64,000 nucleotides of DNA from an uncultured Robinsoniella sp. (GCA_900540475.1 UQGG01000009.1:1-64000); one strand, 5' to 3'. Positions 1 to 8,275 are shown, counted from the stretch's first letter. The notes: generated by a model not told the origin, from the sequence alone. Program-made: numbers and translations.

Positions 1-51
1 GATAGCTTGTTTAAGTGCGCCATTTTCTGGCTGTCCACGACTTTCTTTCAC
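1..51 (-). CDS. N-terminal fragment of an unidentified protein
   Basis: An open frame runs off the left edge of the window. It would start with GTG at 51-49 and read VKESRGQPENGALKQAI. A good Shine-Dalgarno site (GGAGG, complement of 60-64) lies eight bases before the GTG, which is the main reason to believe it. Only 17 residues are visible and no family can be named. It is divergent from the MocR regulator, and such neighbours are often the regulator's target. Confidence 0.5.
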   Translation of the reverse strand, partial: MKESRGQPENGALKQAI

Positions 52-88
52 ACTAATATCCTCCATATTTTTATTTAATAAAGTGTGT

Positions 89-130
89 TATAATTCTATA
101 ATCTCACAAGTGGTCTGTACAGTTCCACTT
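89..130 (+). promoter_or_regulatory. Promoter and palindromic operator before the MocR gene
   Basis: Two overlapping TATAAT hexamers lie at 89-94 and 97-102. They are followed by an almost perfect palindrome at 108-130: AAGTGG (108-113), an inner CTGTACAG (115-122) and CCACTT (125-130). It lies between the divergent starts at 51 and 176. It is a likely autoregulatory site of the downstream MocR protein, by inference from position and symmetry only. Confidence 0.45.
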
Positions 131-175
131 TTCTACTATTTTTATAGAACCATTTTAACGAAAGGATATATTTTT

Positions 176-1606
176 ATGTGGATAGCAATTGACAGCGATA
201 GTAAAATGCCCCTCACCAGGCAGATTTATAATCGGATTCGGGAAATGATTTTGAATGGCACTCTGATATCCGGAGAAAAACTTCCTTCCACCCGCCGCCT
301 TTCAAAAGATTTAGGCGTATCCAGAAATACCATTTTGGAAGTATACAATCAAATGATTGCAGAAGGCTATTTGGAGGGACACCATGGTTCCGGCACTGTA
401 GTATCAGGAGGTATGCAGGATTTAAAATTCCCTGTGAATAGTGTAAATGGGTATCGGAGTGAAGACGAATTTAATCGAAAGAAAAGTATAAATAACAAAG
501 AAGAAGTTCAAAAACAGCAGCGAATCGATTTTCGATCCGGTGTTCCTGCATTGGAATTATTTCCGCAAAAAGCATGGGCAAGACTCTATCAGAGTACCTG
601 CTGCAATCTTCCGGCCGCATCCTATGGTTATTGCAGCTCTTCCGGTGTTTGGGCACTGCGGGAAGAAATTTCCCGCTATCTGTCCCGTTCCCGGGGCATT
701 TCCTGTACACCGGAGCGCATTATCATTACCTCCGGCGCCACCCAGGGCCTGTCCCTGATCGCCCATCTCCTGAATCAGGAAAACAAAAACGTTCTCGTAG
801 AAGATCCGACTCATCCGGGACTTCGTAAAGTAATAACCACAGCAGGTTGCAGGATAAAAACCCACCCAACGGATGAACGGGGCATCAAAACGGATCTTCT
901 CAACCCTGCTGATCATCTTTCCTTTGTCTATACAACCCCATCCCATCAGTATCCTCTGGGTGGAATCCTTCCCATTCAAAGACGGCTGTCTCTGCTGTCA
1001 TTTGCTGAAGCTAACAATTGTTATGTGGTGGAGGACGACTACGACAGTGAGTTTCGCTATGAGGGACCTCCGGTCAACGCCCTCTATGAACTGAACCCGG
1101 AACGGGTAATTTATCTCGGTTCTTTTAGTAAAATATTGACTCCGGCAATTCGGTTGGGATTCATGATTCTACCCGATCCATTATTGAAAGACTGCAAAAC
1201 GCTGAAAACGTACTCAGACGTGCACACGGATGCCCTGTCCCAATATACGCTGGCTGAATTTATACGCAGCGGCTCTTTAGAAAAACATATCTGGAAAATG
1301 AAAAAATACTATCACAAAAACAGAAACCATCTGATCCGGGAATTAAACAGACAATTTGCCGGTGAGTTTCATATTCTCGGGCAGGCTGCCGGACTGCATA
1401 TGGTCGTTCAATTTCACAACACCACCTTTTCGAAAGAACTGGTACAGGAAATAGAACACCATGGCGTCCGCATTTACCCAGTTGAAAATTATCTATTGGA
1501 ACACTCTGACACCAGCCATTCCAATCAAATACTTTTGGGATACTCCCATTTGAATTTTGAAGCAATCACAGCGGGTGTCGACATTCTCAGGGAAATCATT
1601 CCCTAG
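176..1606 (+). CDS. MocR/PdxR-family transcriptional regulator (GntR domain fused to aminotransferase fold)
   Basis: The protein has 476 residues. Residues 1-75 form a GntR winged helix (PLTRQIYNRIREMI, then SRNTILEVYNQMIAEGYL). From about residue 110 it is a class I aminotransferase-like domain. The PLP-binding lysine is visible in GSFSK at about residue 319, followed by the usual arginine in AIRLG. MocR proteins use PLP as an effector, and many control vitamin B6, GABA or amino-acid genes. The ATG at 176 is chosen because AAAGGA precedes it; the frame is open back to 83 but has no ribosome-binding site there. The 3' end overlaps the convergent MFS gene by 11 bases. Its target may be the divergent partial gene at 1-51. 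Confidence 0.9.
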   Translation: MWIAIDSDSKMPLTRQIYNRIREMILNGTLISGEKLPSTRRLSKDLGVSRNTILEVYNQMIAEGYLEGHHGSGTVVSGGMQDLKFPVNSVNGYRSEDEFNRKKSINNKEEVQKQQRIDFRSGVPALELFPQKAWARLYQSTCCNLPAASYGYCSSSGVWALREEISRYLSRSRGISCTPERIIITSGATQGLSLIAHLLNQENKNVLVEDPTHPGLRKVITTAGCRIKTHPTDERGIKTDLLNPADHLSFVYTTPSHQYPLGGILPIQRRLSLLSFAEANNCYVVEDDYDSEFRYEGPPVNALYELNPERVIYLGSFSKILTPAIRLGFMILPDPLLKDCKTLKTYSDVHTDALSQYTLAEFIRSGSLEKHIWKMKKYYHKNRNHLIRELNRQFAGEFHILGQAAGLHMVVQFHNTTFSKELVQEIEHHGVRIYPVENYLLEHSDTSHSNQILLGYSHLNFEAITAGVDILREIIP

Positions 1607-2795
1607 AAGATGCATATTTTTTTGCCACGATCTTATTTAAACGCTCCGACATAATCAGCATTAGAATCGCAAAGATACTTAAGTATAACGGAAAAATACT
1701 AATATCAACAGCGGACGCAAGGAAACCAAAAAGCGGCGGCATAAACGTTGTACCTACGTAGGCGCTTGCCATTTGGATTCCGATGATTCCCTGAGAATTT
1801 TCTCTGCCGAAATTAAAGGGTGTTGAATGGATAATAGCCGGATACGTAGGTGCGCATCCCAGCCCGGTAATAATTAATCCAAGCATTGCCAAAAGCGTGG
1901 TCTCTACCGGAAGTGCAACGAAAATGATTCCGATGAGTGAAACCAGAATACCAAGACGGATTAATAGCTTATCTCCTATTTTATCTGCTATAAATCCGCA
2001 TAGAAATCTTCCCGCTGTAATACCAAGGCAGAACAGAGAAGCGAACCTGGCTGCAATACTCACATCCACTCCCCGATGCTGCACCAGGTAACTGCTTGCC
2101 CATAACATTGCCGTCTGTTCCAGCGCACAATATGAGAAAAAAGTTACCAGAACCAGGGGCACCCCTTTCATTTTGATAATCTGTGCAAAGCTCAGGGGTT
2201 TGGAAGATACCTCCTTATCCAGTTCTGCATGCTGCATATGGTCCGTATTTCCCCGCTTCCAAAGGGGCAGACTGATAAAGAGTATTACCGTTAATACAAT
2301 CTGCACTATACTGACCACACGATAACCATTGTGCCATCCATAGCCGCCGGTCAGACAAAAGCTCATTATGTACGGACTGACAGCGGCGCCAACTCCCCAG
2401 AAACAATGCAGCCAGCTCATATGGCGGGACGCATAGTGCAGGGCAACGTAGTTATTCAGAGCCGCATCTACCGCTCCTGCCCCCAGACCATATGGTATTG
2501 CCCATAAACAAAGCAGAATAAAAGAATCTGATACCGAAAAGCCAAACAGCGCCAGAGCTGTTAAAAATACGCTGAAAGCCGTAACCAATCCTGCTCCAAG
2601 CTTCCTGGTCAGCCTGTCTGATAAAAGACTTGAAACAATTGTCCCACAGGCTATAATCATGGTAATGATACCTGCATAGGAAACAGGAACCCCCAATTCA
2701 GAATGCATCACAGGCCATGCGGAACCCACCAGGGAATCCGGCAGTCCCAGACTGATAAATGCAACATAAATAATCACTAGTAAAAACGAAAACAT
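1596..2795 (-). CDS. MFS transporter
   Basis: A 399-residue integral membrane protein with about twelve hydrophobic segments. The cytoplasmic loop SDRLTRKLG (near residue 60) is the signature A-like loop of the major facilitator superfamily, and FIADKIGDKLL (near 270) is its second-half counterpart. The N-terminus, with AFISLGLPDSLVGSAWP, resembles the sugar/FucP-like MFS groups, but the substrate cannot be read from sequence. GGAGAG precedes the ATG by seven bases. The gene is downstream of the AraC regulator in the same direction, with AraC-like boxes in the gap, so it is probably that regulator's target. Its stop overlaps the convergent MocR gene. Confidence 0.88.
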   Translation of the reverse strand: MFSFLLVIIYVAFISLGLPDSLVGSAWPVMHSELGVPVSYAGIITMIIACGTIVSSLLSDRLTRKLGAGLVTAFSVFLTALALFGFSVSDSFILLCLWAIPYGLGAGAVDAALNNYVALHYASRHMSWLHCFWGVGAAVSPYIMSFCLTGGYGWHNGYRVVSIVQIVLTVILFISLPLWKRGNTDHMQHAELDKEVSSKPLSFAQIIKMKGVPLVLVTFFSYCALEQTAMLWASSYLVQHRGVDVSIAARFASLFCLGITAGRFLCGFIADKIGDKLLIRLGILVSLIGIIFVALPVETTLLAMLGLIITGLGCAPTYPAIIHSTPFNFGRENSQGIIGIQMASAYVGTTFMPPLFGFLASAVDISIFPLYLSIFAILMLIMSERLNKIVAKKYASSRE

Positions 2796-2903
2796 AACTG
2801 ACTCTCCATCTCTTTATGATAGCACGTCTGGAAATCCAAACGCACGGCTGCGGCTCTTCATTCCGTTAAAAACTCCGAAGAATTCTGCACCGCATAGAAC
2901 CTT

Positions 2904-2971
2904 ATTATAATGGCAGTCCTTAACTTTTCATATAATAAAAATGTCATGTTGTATAAATATTATGTCATATT
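2904..2971 (-). promoter_or_regulatory. MFS promoter with two in-phase ATGTCAT boxes
   Basis: On the minus strand a TATAAT (complement of 2904-2909) has a poor -35 (TATGAA, complement of 2927-2932). Just upstream lie two direct copies of ATGTCA(T/C)(G/A)TT at 2941-2950 and 2962-2971, spaced exactly 21 bp, two helical turns. A weak -35 preceded by paired boxes is the usual layout of an AraC-activated promoter. The same box recurs at 3983-3992 (inverted). Confidence 0.5.
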
Positions 2972-3008
2972 CGCATATATTTAAAAATTAAAATAAATCC
3001 CTTTTCTA

Positions 3009-3857
3009 TCACATATTCAGATGACTCTTCCGAAACTCCCGGGGAGACAAATGACAGCGCTGCTTAAATGCTTTGGAATAAGAAAATCCATCTGCAAAAT
3101 TACATATAAGTGCTATTTCATTCAGGCTTTTCTGAGTGTCCAGCAGCAATGTTTTCGAATAATTAATACGGCTGTCTATCTGATATGCCCCTGGTGAAAT
3201 ACCGTACATTTCTTTAAATTTTTTCCGAAATCTGTCATAAGGCATTCCAATATGTTCCGATACCTCCCTGACATTTAAAAACCGGGGCTTTCTCTGATTG
3301 AGTAATTCCTCCGCTTCCTGCATCCTGGCAAATTCCCTGCCGTCCACATATAAATTTCTGGCATACCGAAACATCTCGATTGCAAATTCCTGGCTGTAAA
3401 GGTACAAAACCGACAGCTGGTCTTCTGTCAGTCTTTGAAAACACCCCATTAAATAATTGCATCTCTGAAAAGTATGCGGCGTTAAACCGGGATAAACTAC
3501 TGGCGTGTCTGATATCAACTTCAGATCCCTTAGATTTTCATAGGTTCTTTTACCAAAGCAAACAAAAAACTCCAGCCATTTTCCATCGGGATTTACCAAC
3601 GTAGTATGCTCCCTGCCCGGCAGCCTCTGCACATACGCACCCGGTTCCAATTCATATTCATATCCTTCCGAATCCGTATAAGTCCCTGATCCGTCTAACA
3701 GCAAAAATGCACCGTAGTGTTCAAATACAAGTCCCGATTGGGAAAAACCTGCATTGGGTTTATGCAGGAAGCCACAGCTTAAAACACCATCCTGGGGACT
3801 GTGGGTTATATTATAATGTATGGTTTGATTGCGATACAGCTGCTCTGGTATTCTCAT
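3009..3857 (-). CDS. AraC-family transcriptional regulator
   Basis: The protein has 282 residues. The first 160 are a cupin-like sensor domain (GTYTDSEGYEYELEPGAYV near 55, RLPGREHT near 78). The last 100 are two helix-turn-helix units of AraC type (NVREVSEHIGMPYDRFRKKFKEMYG, then SLNEIALICNFADGFSYSKAFKQ, ending SPREFRK). AraC regulators of this form usually sense a sugar or related small molecule. AAAGGG precedes the ATG. It is divergent from the URO-D-family gene and upstream of the MFS gene, and ATGTCAT-like boxes occur in both flanking gaps, suggesting both are its targets. Confidence 0.9.
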   Translation of the reverse strand: MRIPEQLYRNQTIHYNITHSPQDGVLSCGFLHKPNAGFSQSGLVFEHYGAFLLLDGSGTYTDSEGYEYELEPGAYVQRLPGREHTTLVNPDGKWLEFFVCFGKRTYENLRDLKLISDTPVVYPGLTPHTFQRCNYLMGCFQRLTEDQLSVLYLYSQEFAIEMFRYARNLYVDGREFARMQEAEELLNQRKPRFLNVREVSEHIGMPYDRFRKKFKEMYGISPGAYQIDSRINYSKTLLLDTQKSLNEIALICNFADGFSYSKAFKQRCHLSPREFRKSHLNM

Positions 3858-3881
3858 TATTCATCGCCCTTTCTATTTCCA

Positions 3882-3992
3882 AAAATGACATGCACATGCC
3901 AAAATGTCCATTCTTATTTCTAATCATATATGCTACCATGTGAATAAGTCAATATAGAAAAAACCAGAATCAGAAATTATAAAATATGACAT
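3882..3992. promoter_or_regulatory. AraC-like boxes between the AraC and URO-D-family genes
   Basis: Inverted copies of the box seen before the MFS gene occur here: AAAATGACAT at 3882-3891 and AATATGACAT at 3983-3992 (complement ATGTCATATT, identical to 2962-2971). ATGTCCATTC at 3904-3913 is a looser direct copy. The sites sit in the 307-base divergent gap 3858-4164, which otherwise holds only the minisatellite. Shared boxes in both gaps around the AraC gene point to a small regulon of transporter and URO-D-family enzyme. Confidence 0.42.
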
Positions 3993-4134
3993 CAAGAATT
4001 TGATTATATATGAACTCAGAAATTTAATTAGATATAAGATCAAGAATTTCATCAAATATAAGATCAAGAGTTTCATTAAATATAAGATCAGGAATTTTAT
4101 TAAATATAAGATCAAGAATTTCATTAACCATGAG
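3967..4134 (+). repeat. 24-bp minisatellite, seven units
   Basis: Seven head-to-tail units of exactly 24 bp, starting at 3967, 3991, 4015, 4039, 4063, 4087 and 4111. The central units share the form ATCAAGAATTTCATTAAATA plus TAAG; outer units are more diverged. The array ends 30 bp before the start codon of the URO-D-family gene. Since 24 is a multiple of three, one frame stays open through it and would encode a lysine/aromatic 8-residue repeat (YKIKNFIK), but no ribosome-binding site supports translation there. Confidence 0.9.
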
Positions 4135-4164
4135 ACTAAGAAAGGATTAAAAACAGGTGATACG

Positions 4165-5235
4165 ATGACAAAAAAAGAAAATTTAATTGCAATGCTGAGA
4201 GGAGAACCTTACCAGGAAGTACCTGTTGAATTCAATTTATGCCCGGAACTGGTGGAAACCTATCATGAAAAAACAGGAAGTGATCAGAACTATATGGAAT
4301 ACTTTCAGATGCCCTGGCGAAACGTGGATGATATCGCCATTGATGCGAATCCCAAGCAGTTTCTAAAATACTATCCATATGGTCTAAAAGAAGGAACCCA
4401 TATCGATCTGTGGGGGATTGCTCATGAACCGGGAAGTGCCGCTGCGAAGCATATGACAAGAATGCGCTATCCCCTAGACCTGGCAGAGGATCTGGAAGAA
4501 TTGAAAGCCTTTCCTTTCCCCGATTTTTCCGCAGGAGATGCTTCCCACCAGCCAAAACAGGTAAAGGCAATACACGAAGAGGGTCTGGCCGCTGTAGGCA
4601 ATATGCAGACAACCATCTGGGAAACCTCCTGGTACATCCGGGGCATGGAAAATCTCATGTCTGATATGATTTGTGAACCGGAAATGGCTGCTTTCATTTT
4701 TGACAAAGTCACGGAAGAAGCACAGATTCGTGCCAGATCTTTTGCCCTGGCAGGAGTGGATATCATTTATCTGGGTGACGATATCGGTATGCAGCACACG
4801 CTGATGATGAGCGAAGAACTCTATTGTGAATGGATTTTACCCCGTTTAAAAAGGGTAATTCAAACAATCCGCTCCGTCAATCCTGACATTCTAATATTTT
4901 ACCACAGCTGCGGCTATGTAACCCCATTTATACCTTATTTAATTGAAGCCGGGATTGATGTACTGAATCCGATTCAAAGTGAATGCATGGACTTTCAGGA
5001 AATTTTCCGGAAATATGGGGGGAAAATTGGATTCCATGGCACCATTGGCACTCAGACCACCATGCCCTATGCTTCCCCCCGGGAAGTGAAAGAAACCGTC
5101 AAACGTTTACTGGACATTGCCGGCAATTCCGGCAGGCTCTTCCTGGCACCAACCCATTTGCTGGAACCGGAAGTACCATGGGAAAATATCCTGGCATATG
5201 TGGAAGCATGCAGAGATTATCCCCTGGAATTTTAA
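4165..5235 (+). CDS. Uroporphyrinogen decarboxylase (URO-D)-family protein, probable methyltransferase-like enzyme
   Basis: A 356-residue protein with the URO-D TIM-barrel pattern: IAMLRGEP at the N-terminus, a central GVDIIYLGDDIG, HSCGYVTPFIP and the C-terminal PEVPWENILAYVE. This branch is generally not a heme enzyme. Relatives include methyltransferases of corrinoid systems, and HSC here resembles two of their three zinc ligands, but no matching third cysteine is evident and no corrinoid protein is nearby, so the reaction is unknown. The ATG at 4165 follows AGGTGA. The frame is open upstream to 4000 through the minisatellite, but that start (TTG) has no ribosome-binding site. The AraC gene is divergent and probably regulates it. 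Confidence 0.82.
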   Translation: MTKKENLIAMLRGEPYQEVPVEFNLCPELVETYHEKTGSDQNYMEYFQMPWRNVDDIAIDANPKQFLKYYPYGLKEGTHIDLWGIAHEPGSAAAKHMTRMRYPLDLAEDLEELKAFPFPDFSAGDASHQPKQVKAIHEEGLAAVGNMQTTIWETSWYIRGMENLMSDMICEPEMAAFIFDKVTEEAQIRARSFALAGVDIIYLGDDIGMQHTLMMSEELYCEWILPRLKRVIQTIRSVNPDILIFYHSCGYVTPFIPYLIEAGIDVLNPIQSECMDFQEIFRKYGGKIGFHGTIGTQTTMPYASPREVKETVKRLLDIAGNSGRLFLAPTHLLEPEVPWENILAYVEACRDYPLEF

Positions 5236-5254
5236 TACTACAGTGAACAGCAGA

Positions 5255-5300
5255 GTTCCCCATGCCGGAATCAGTTAAATCAGCTGGGGAACCCCTTTTT
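5255..5300 (+). terminator. Rho-independent terminator after the URO-D-family gene
   Basis: GTTCCCCA (5255-5262) pairs with TGGGGAAC (5285-5292), followed by CCC and a five-T run at 5296-5300. It starts 19 bases after the stop codon and touches the stop of the convergent VOC gene. Confidence 0.65.
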
Positions 5301-5718
5301 ACTCCGCCCGGTATGTGTCCAGACAGAAGGGGTGCCCTGCAGGGTCAAACAGCGTTCTGGAATCTTCGAAGAATTTCTCTGCCGCCACCCTCGCACCGCA
5401 AGATACCGCATAGCCAATGGCTTCTTCCAGATCTTCCACTTCTAAATCAAAGTGCATCATTTGTCCCTGCCTTCCGGCCGTCCATGGCCAGACCGGAGGC
5501 TCATACTCCTCTGCCTCCTGAAATGCCATTACATTTCCCTGGGGCGAAGTAATCGCAGCCGTCCCATTTAGCGCCGGATGCGAGAGAGTCCATCCAAGCA
5601 GCCTGCTATAAAATTCGGAAAGAACTCTGGCATCTCCCACTCCACAGTCCATAACAATAGGTCCCATTAATATTTTGGGTCTGTTTATTTCCATATCTGA
5701 TTTCTCTACTCGTTTCAT
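5299..5718 (-). CDS. VOC (glyoxalase/bleomycin-resistance)-family protein
   Basis: A 139-residue protein with the paired VOC modules: PIVMDCGVGDARVLSEFYSRLLGW at the start, then MMHFDLEVEDLEEAIGYAVSCGA and a C-terminal LFDPAGHPFCLD. Members are metal-dependent lyases, dioxygenases or binding proteins; the C-terminal DPAGHPFC form is common in small antibiotic-resistance-like or lyase-like members. Specificity is not predictable. The start at 5718 follows GAGGAG; the frame is open 29 codons further without support. It lies 34 bases after the DUF2087 gene in the same direction and is probably co-transcribed. Confidence 0.85.
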   Translation of the reverse strand: MKRVEKSDMEINRPKILMGPIVMDCGVGDARVLSEFYSRLLGWTLSHPALNGTAAITSPQGNVMAFQEAEEYEPPVWPWTAGRQGQMMHFDLEVEDLEEAIGYAVSCGARVAAEKFFEDSRTLFDPAGHPFCLDTYRAE

Positions 5719-5752
5719 ACAGATCTCCTCTATCTTTATTATACATTTACAA

Positions 5753-6502
5753 TTACACTGTGAGCCAGTATTCCGCCCCGTCTTTCGTTCTTTCCATAAA
5801 TCCATACATAACCAAATAGCGCCGCAAAGTCATATAATCTTCATAAACCGGCTTCAAAATTTCATTTACCTCTTTCTCACTATAATGCCTTTCCCGTTGG
5901 AATTCCTCGGCTATTTTACCTAAAATAACAATTTTTTTCTTTTCTTTTGGGGAGAAGTTTTTTAGTACTAAAGGTGACAGGGATTTAAAAGACGTTTCTA
6001 AAATATGGCGTTTTTCCTGCTCCGTAATCAGATACCGGTCATCTACATAAATTGCTTTGTCATGGATTGGAATAAACGCATTTTCATTTTCCGTATGTTC
6101 TTCAAACACCTGTTCATAAACTGCAAGGTATAGTCTGGCCTGTTTTGCTTTTTCACGGAATGTAAATCTCTGCCGTCTGACCGTAGAATCGGTAATTTGG
6201 GATTTTTTAGCAATCTCACTGTCGGTCAGACCAGAATAAAATAAGGTCATAAGTTCTCTTTGATTTTGCGTTAATGTATTGTATTTCGTATCTGCATTCA
6301 CGAGCCGGGTAAAGTTGCCATCATGCTCTTTTGCAATATGTTTAGCCACTGCGTGCTCCGCCATATAAAAATGACCATCCATTGAAAAAATCTGCCCTGC
6401 CGGGAAAGTCTGTTCACAATATATACAGACATAGGCTTCCTTATCCTTGTCAAACCGATATCCCTTCTTTAACTCTTCCAATGTGAATTTACCGTAATCC
6501 AT
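5753..6502 (-). CDS. DUF2087-domain transcriptional regulator with zinc-ribbon-like N-terminus
   Basis: The 249-residue protein has three visible parts. Residues 26-60 carry CIYCEQTF followed by H..H..AKHIAKEH, a possible zinc-binding knuckle. Residues about 78-120 are a LuxR-like helix-turn-helix (LTQNQRELMTLFYSGLTDSEIAKK). The C-terminal 75 residues match the DUF2087 pattern (YSEKEVNEILKPVYEDY, LRRYLVMYGFMER). The ATG at 6502 follows GGAGG by seven bases; the frame is open 21 codons further without a better start. An inverted repeat overlaps its promoter, suggesting autoregulation. The VOC gene follows closely and is the likely partner. The function of DUF2087 is not established, though it often accompanies helix-turn-helix domains. 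Confidence 0.82.
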   Translation of the reverse strand: MDYGKFTLEELKKGYRFDKDKEAYVCIYCEQTFPAGQIFSMDGHFYMAEHAVAKHIAKEHDGNFTRLVNADTKYNTLTQNQRELMTLFYSGLTDSEIAKKSQITDSTVRRQRFTFREKAKQARLYLAVYEQVFEEHTENENAFIPIHDKAIYVDDRYLITEQEKRHILETSFKSLSPLVLKNFSPKEKKKIVILGKIAEEFQRERHYSEKEVNEILKPVYEDYMTLRRYLVMYGFMERTKDGAEYWLTV

Positions 6503-6533
6503 AGTTTCCTCCGTTCTAATATTTTGTAAACTC

Positions 6534-6563
6534 AATATAACATCGTTTACAGTATTTGTAAAC
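6534..6563 (-). promoter_or_regulatory. Promoter with inverted-repeat operator for the DUF2087 gene
   Basis: On the minus strand, TTTACA (complement of 6557-6562), 17 bases, then TATATT (complement of 6534-6539). The -35 lies within a perfect inverted repeat, GTTTACA (6545-6551) and TGTAAAC (6557-6563), five bases apart. This is a plausible site for a repressor, possibly the gene's own product. Confidence 0.55.
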
Positions 6564-6685
6564 ATTTTATTTTCATCTTTTTATTTTTATAGCTTCTCCA
6601 TTCTCCATATACATAAATTTCAGAGCGCAGAACAAGCCCCTGGCAGAATTAAGATGATTGAAAAAATAGAACAAATTAATAAAAA

Positions 6686-6723
6686 GAAGGCGGTTTCGAA
6701 ATCTTACTCTCAAAACCGCCTTC
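6686..6723 (-). terminator. Rho-independent terminator of the kinase/transaldolase operon
   Basis: An 11-bp perfect stem, GAAGGCGGTTT (6686-6696) with AAACCGCCTTC (6713-6723), loop 16 bases. On the minus strand it is followed by TTTTTATT, 30 bases after the stop of the kinase gene at 6754. Confidence 0.85.
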
Positions 6724-6753
6724 GCAGGATAACATATAAAATTAATGGTACTA

Positions 6754-8235
6754 TCATTCATGAGCTTTAAAAAAAGGTAAAAGCCCCTGATAAGCCAATT
6801 CAAATCTTTGTTTTACAAAGCCATACACGTTTTCTTTTTCTCTGTCTGCCTGATACCTTTGACGGAAATGCAGAAATTTGCCCACCTCGTCAAAACTCCC
6901 AAATACCCCGGCTCCCACACCAGCGATCATTGCTGCACCAATGGAAGTTGCTTCTTCCACATGATCCGGCACCTGAAAATCCACCTGCATAACATCAGCC
7001 AGTATCCCGGCATTTACCTGGCTTTTGGCTCCGCCTCCGGTTAAGATCATTGAATCAACGGACATTTTCCTGCGGTAAGCCTTCAAAATCAACTCCAGAT
7101 TCATGGCGATGCCTTCCATCGCAGCACGGACATAATCATCCTTTGTATGCTCCGGATGAATCCCAAGATAGGCTCCGCTGGTATCGGAATTCCACCTGGG
7201 GCTTCTCTCCCCAAGAAGATAGGGAAGGAAAATCAACCCTTTTGCCCCTGCCGGGGAGCGTTTCATCCGTTCATCCAGCAAATGATAGTCTTCTCCGTCA
7301 CAAATGACGCGGCGAACATAGGAATAAGCACTCCCTGCCGCCTGCATGGTTCCGCAGGGCATGTATTTTCCGGGTATCACATGGGCAAAGCAGAACAATA
7401 CTTTCTCTTCGTCTGAAAAGGGGACCGTGGATGTGCCGCCAATCCAGGCAGAGGTTCCAAAGGTAGTAAATAATTCTCCGTCTTTTACACAGCCTGCGCC
7501 TACTGCAGAACAGGGTCCGTCCCCGCCTCCACAGATTACAAGGGTATGCTCTCCCAGACCGCAGTCAGAAGAAGCATGTGCCGTAACCTTTCCCGCGATG
7601 TCCGTAGCGTTATGTAACTCCGGAAATTTATCGCCGTCTATTTCAGCAGCAGCCAGTATTTCCCGGGACCATTCCATTTTTTTCAGATCCATTGCCTGGG
7701 TACCGGAACCATCAGAATAATCCGTAACAAATTTTCCGGTCAGGCGGAATATAATGTAGTCTTTTGCCTGAAGTACCTTATATGTTTTCTGATAGATATC
7801 AGGCTCATGTTTTTTCAGCCACATCAGCTTTTCAATCGTGTAGCTTGGGCTGACTCTGTGTCCGGTCAGTTCATAGATGTGGTCTGCTCCCAGCTTTTCT
7901 TCTAATATTGCCGCTTCCTTCACGGCTCTTTGATCCGCCCATATAATGGATTTCCGAAGAGGAATCCCCTGCTCATCTACCGGCAGACATCCCTGCATCT
8001 GGGCACTGAAAGAAATTGCCAGAACCTGGTTCGGGTCAATACCTTCCAGAATTTCTCCCGTAGCCTGACAAAAAGCATTCCACCAGTCCTGAGGATTCTG
8101 TTCAGCACGATTGTCACCGAAGAAATCTACGTCATAGGAAACCACTGCGCTTCGGATCATTTCGCCTTCTGTGGTAAACAGCGTGGCTTTGTCTCCCGAT
8201 GTCCCCAAATCATGGGCAATCAAATACTGTTTCAT
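6754..8235 (-). CDS. xylB: Xylulokinase-type FGGY carbohydrate kinase
   Basis: 493 residues, the normal length for a pentulose kinase. It begins with the FGGY phosphate-binding loop (HDLGTSGDKATLF, residues 8-20). MQGCLPVD near residue 78 matches xylulokinases, and GGGDGPCSAVGAG (about 232) and ILTGGGAKS (about 398) complete the ATP site. It would phosphorylate D-xylulose or a close ketose in the cytoplasm. AAGGTGA precedes the ATG. It is the last gene of a two-gene operon with the transaldolase-like gene, feeding the pentose phosphate pathway. A GPH-transporter remnant upstream suggests the operon once had its own importer. Another ketose specificity is possible. Confidence 0.86.
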   Translation of the reverse strand: MKQYLIAHDLGTSGDKATLFTTEGEMIRSAVVSYDVDFFGDNRAEQNPQDWWNAFCQATGEILEGIDPNQVLAISFSAQMQGCLPVDEQGIPLRKSIIWADQRAVKEAAILEEKLGADHIYELTGHRVSPSYTIEKLMWLKKHEPDIYQKTYKVLQAKDYIIFRLTGKFVTDYSDGSGTQAMDLKKMEWSREILAAAEIDGDKFPELHNATDIAGKVTAHASSDCGLGEHTLVICGGGDGPCSAVGAGCVKDGELFTTFGTSAWIGGTSTVPFSDEEKVLFCFAHVIPGKYMPCGTMQAAGSAYSYVRRVICDGEDYHLLDERMKRSPAGAKGLIFLPYLLGERSPRWNSDTSGAYLGIHPEHTKDDYVRAAMEGIAMNLELILKAYRRKMSVDSMILTGGGAKSQVNAGILADVMQVDFQVPDHVEEATSIGAAMIAGVGAGVFGSFDEVGKFLHFRQRYQADREKENVYGFVKQRFELAYQGLLPFFKAHE

Positions 8236-8275
8236 AAAGTCACCTTCTCTCCTGCTTTCATTCGAAATACATTTA

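Noticed and set aside
83..175. Upstream start for the MocR regulator
   Set aside because: The extra 31 residues do not belong to the GntR domain, run over the operator palindrome, and lack a ribosome-binding site.
3933..4124. Minus-strand frame coding a leucine/isoleucine repeat over the minisatellite
   Set aside because: It is the complement of the repeat array, with no ribosome-binding site.
3967..4134. CRISPR array
   Set aside because: Units are contiguous 24-bp repeats with no spacers and no cas genes nearby.
4000..4164. N-terminal extension of the URO-D-family protein through the minisatellite
   Set aside because: The open frame is explained by the 24-bp repeat unit being a multiple of three. 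Its start is a TTG without a ribosome-binding site, while the ATG at 4165 has one.
4165..5235. True uroporphyrinogen decarboxylase of heme synthesis
   Set aside because: The N-terminal substrate motif of heme enzymes is absent and the context is a transporter and an AraC regulator, with no other heme genes.
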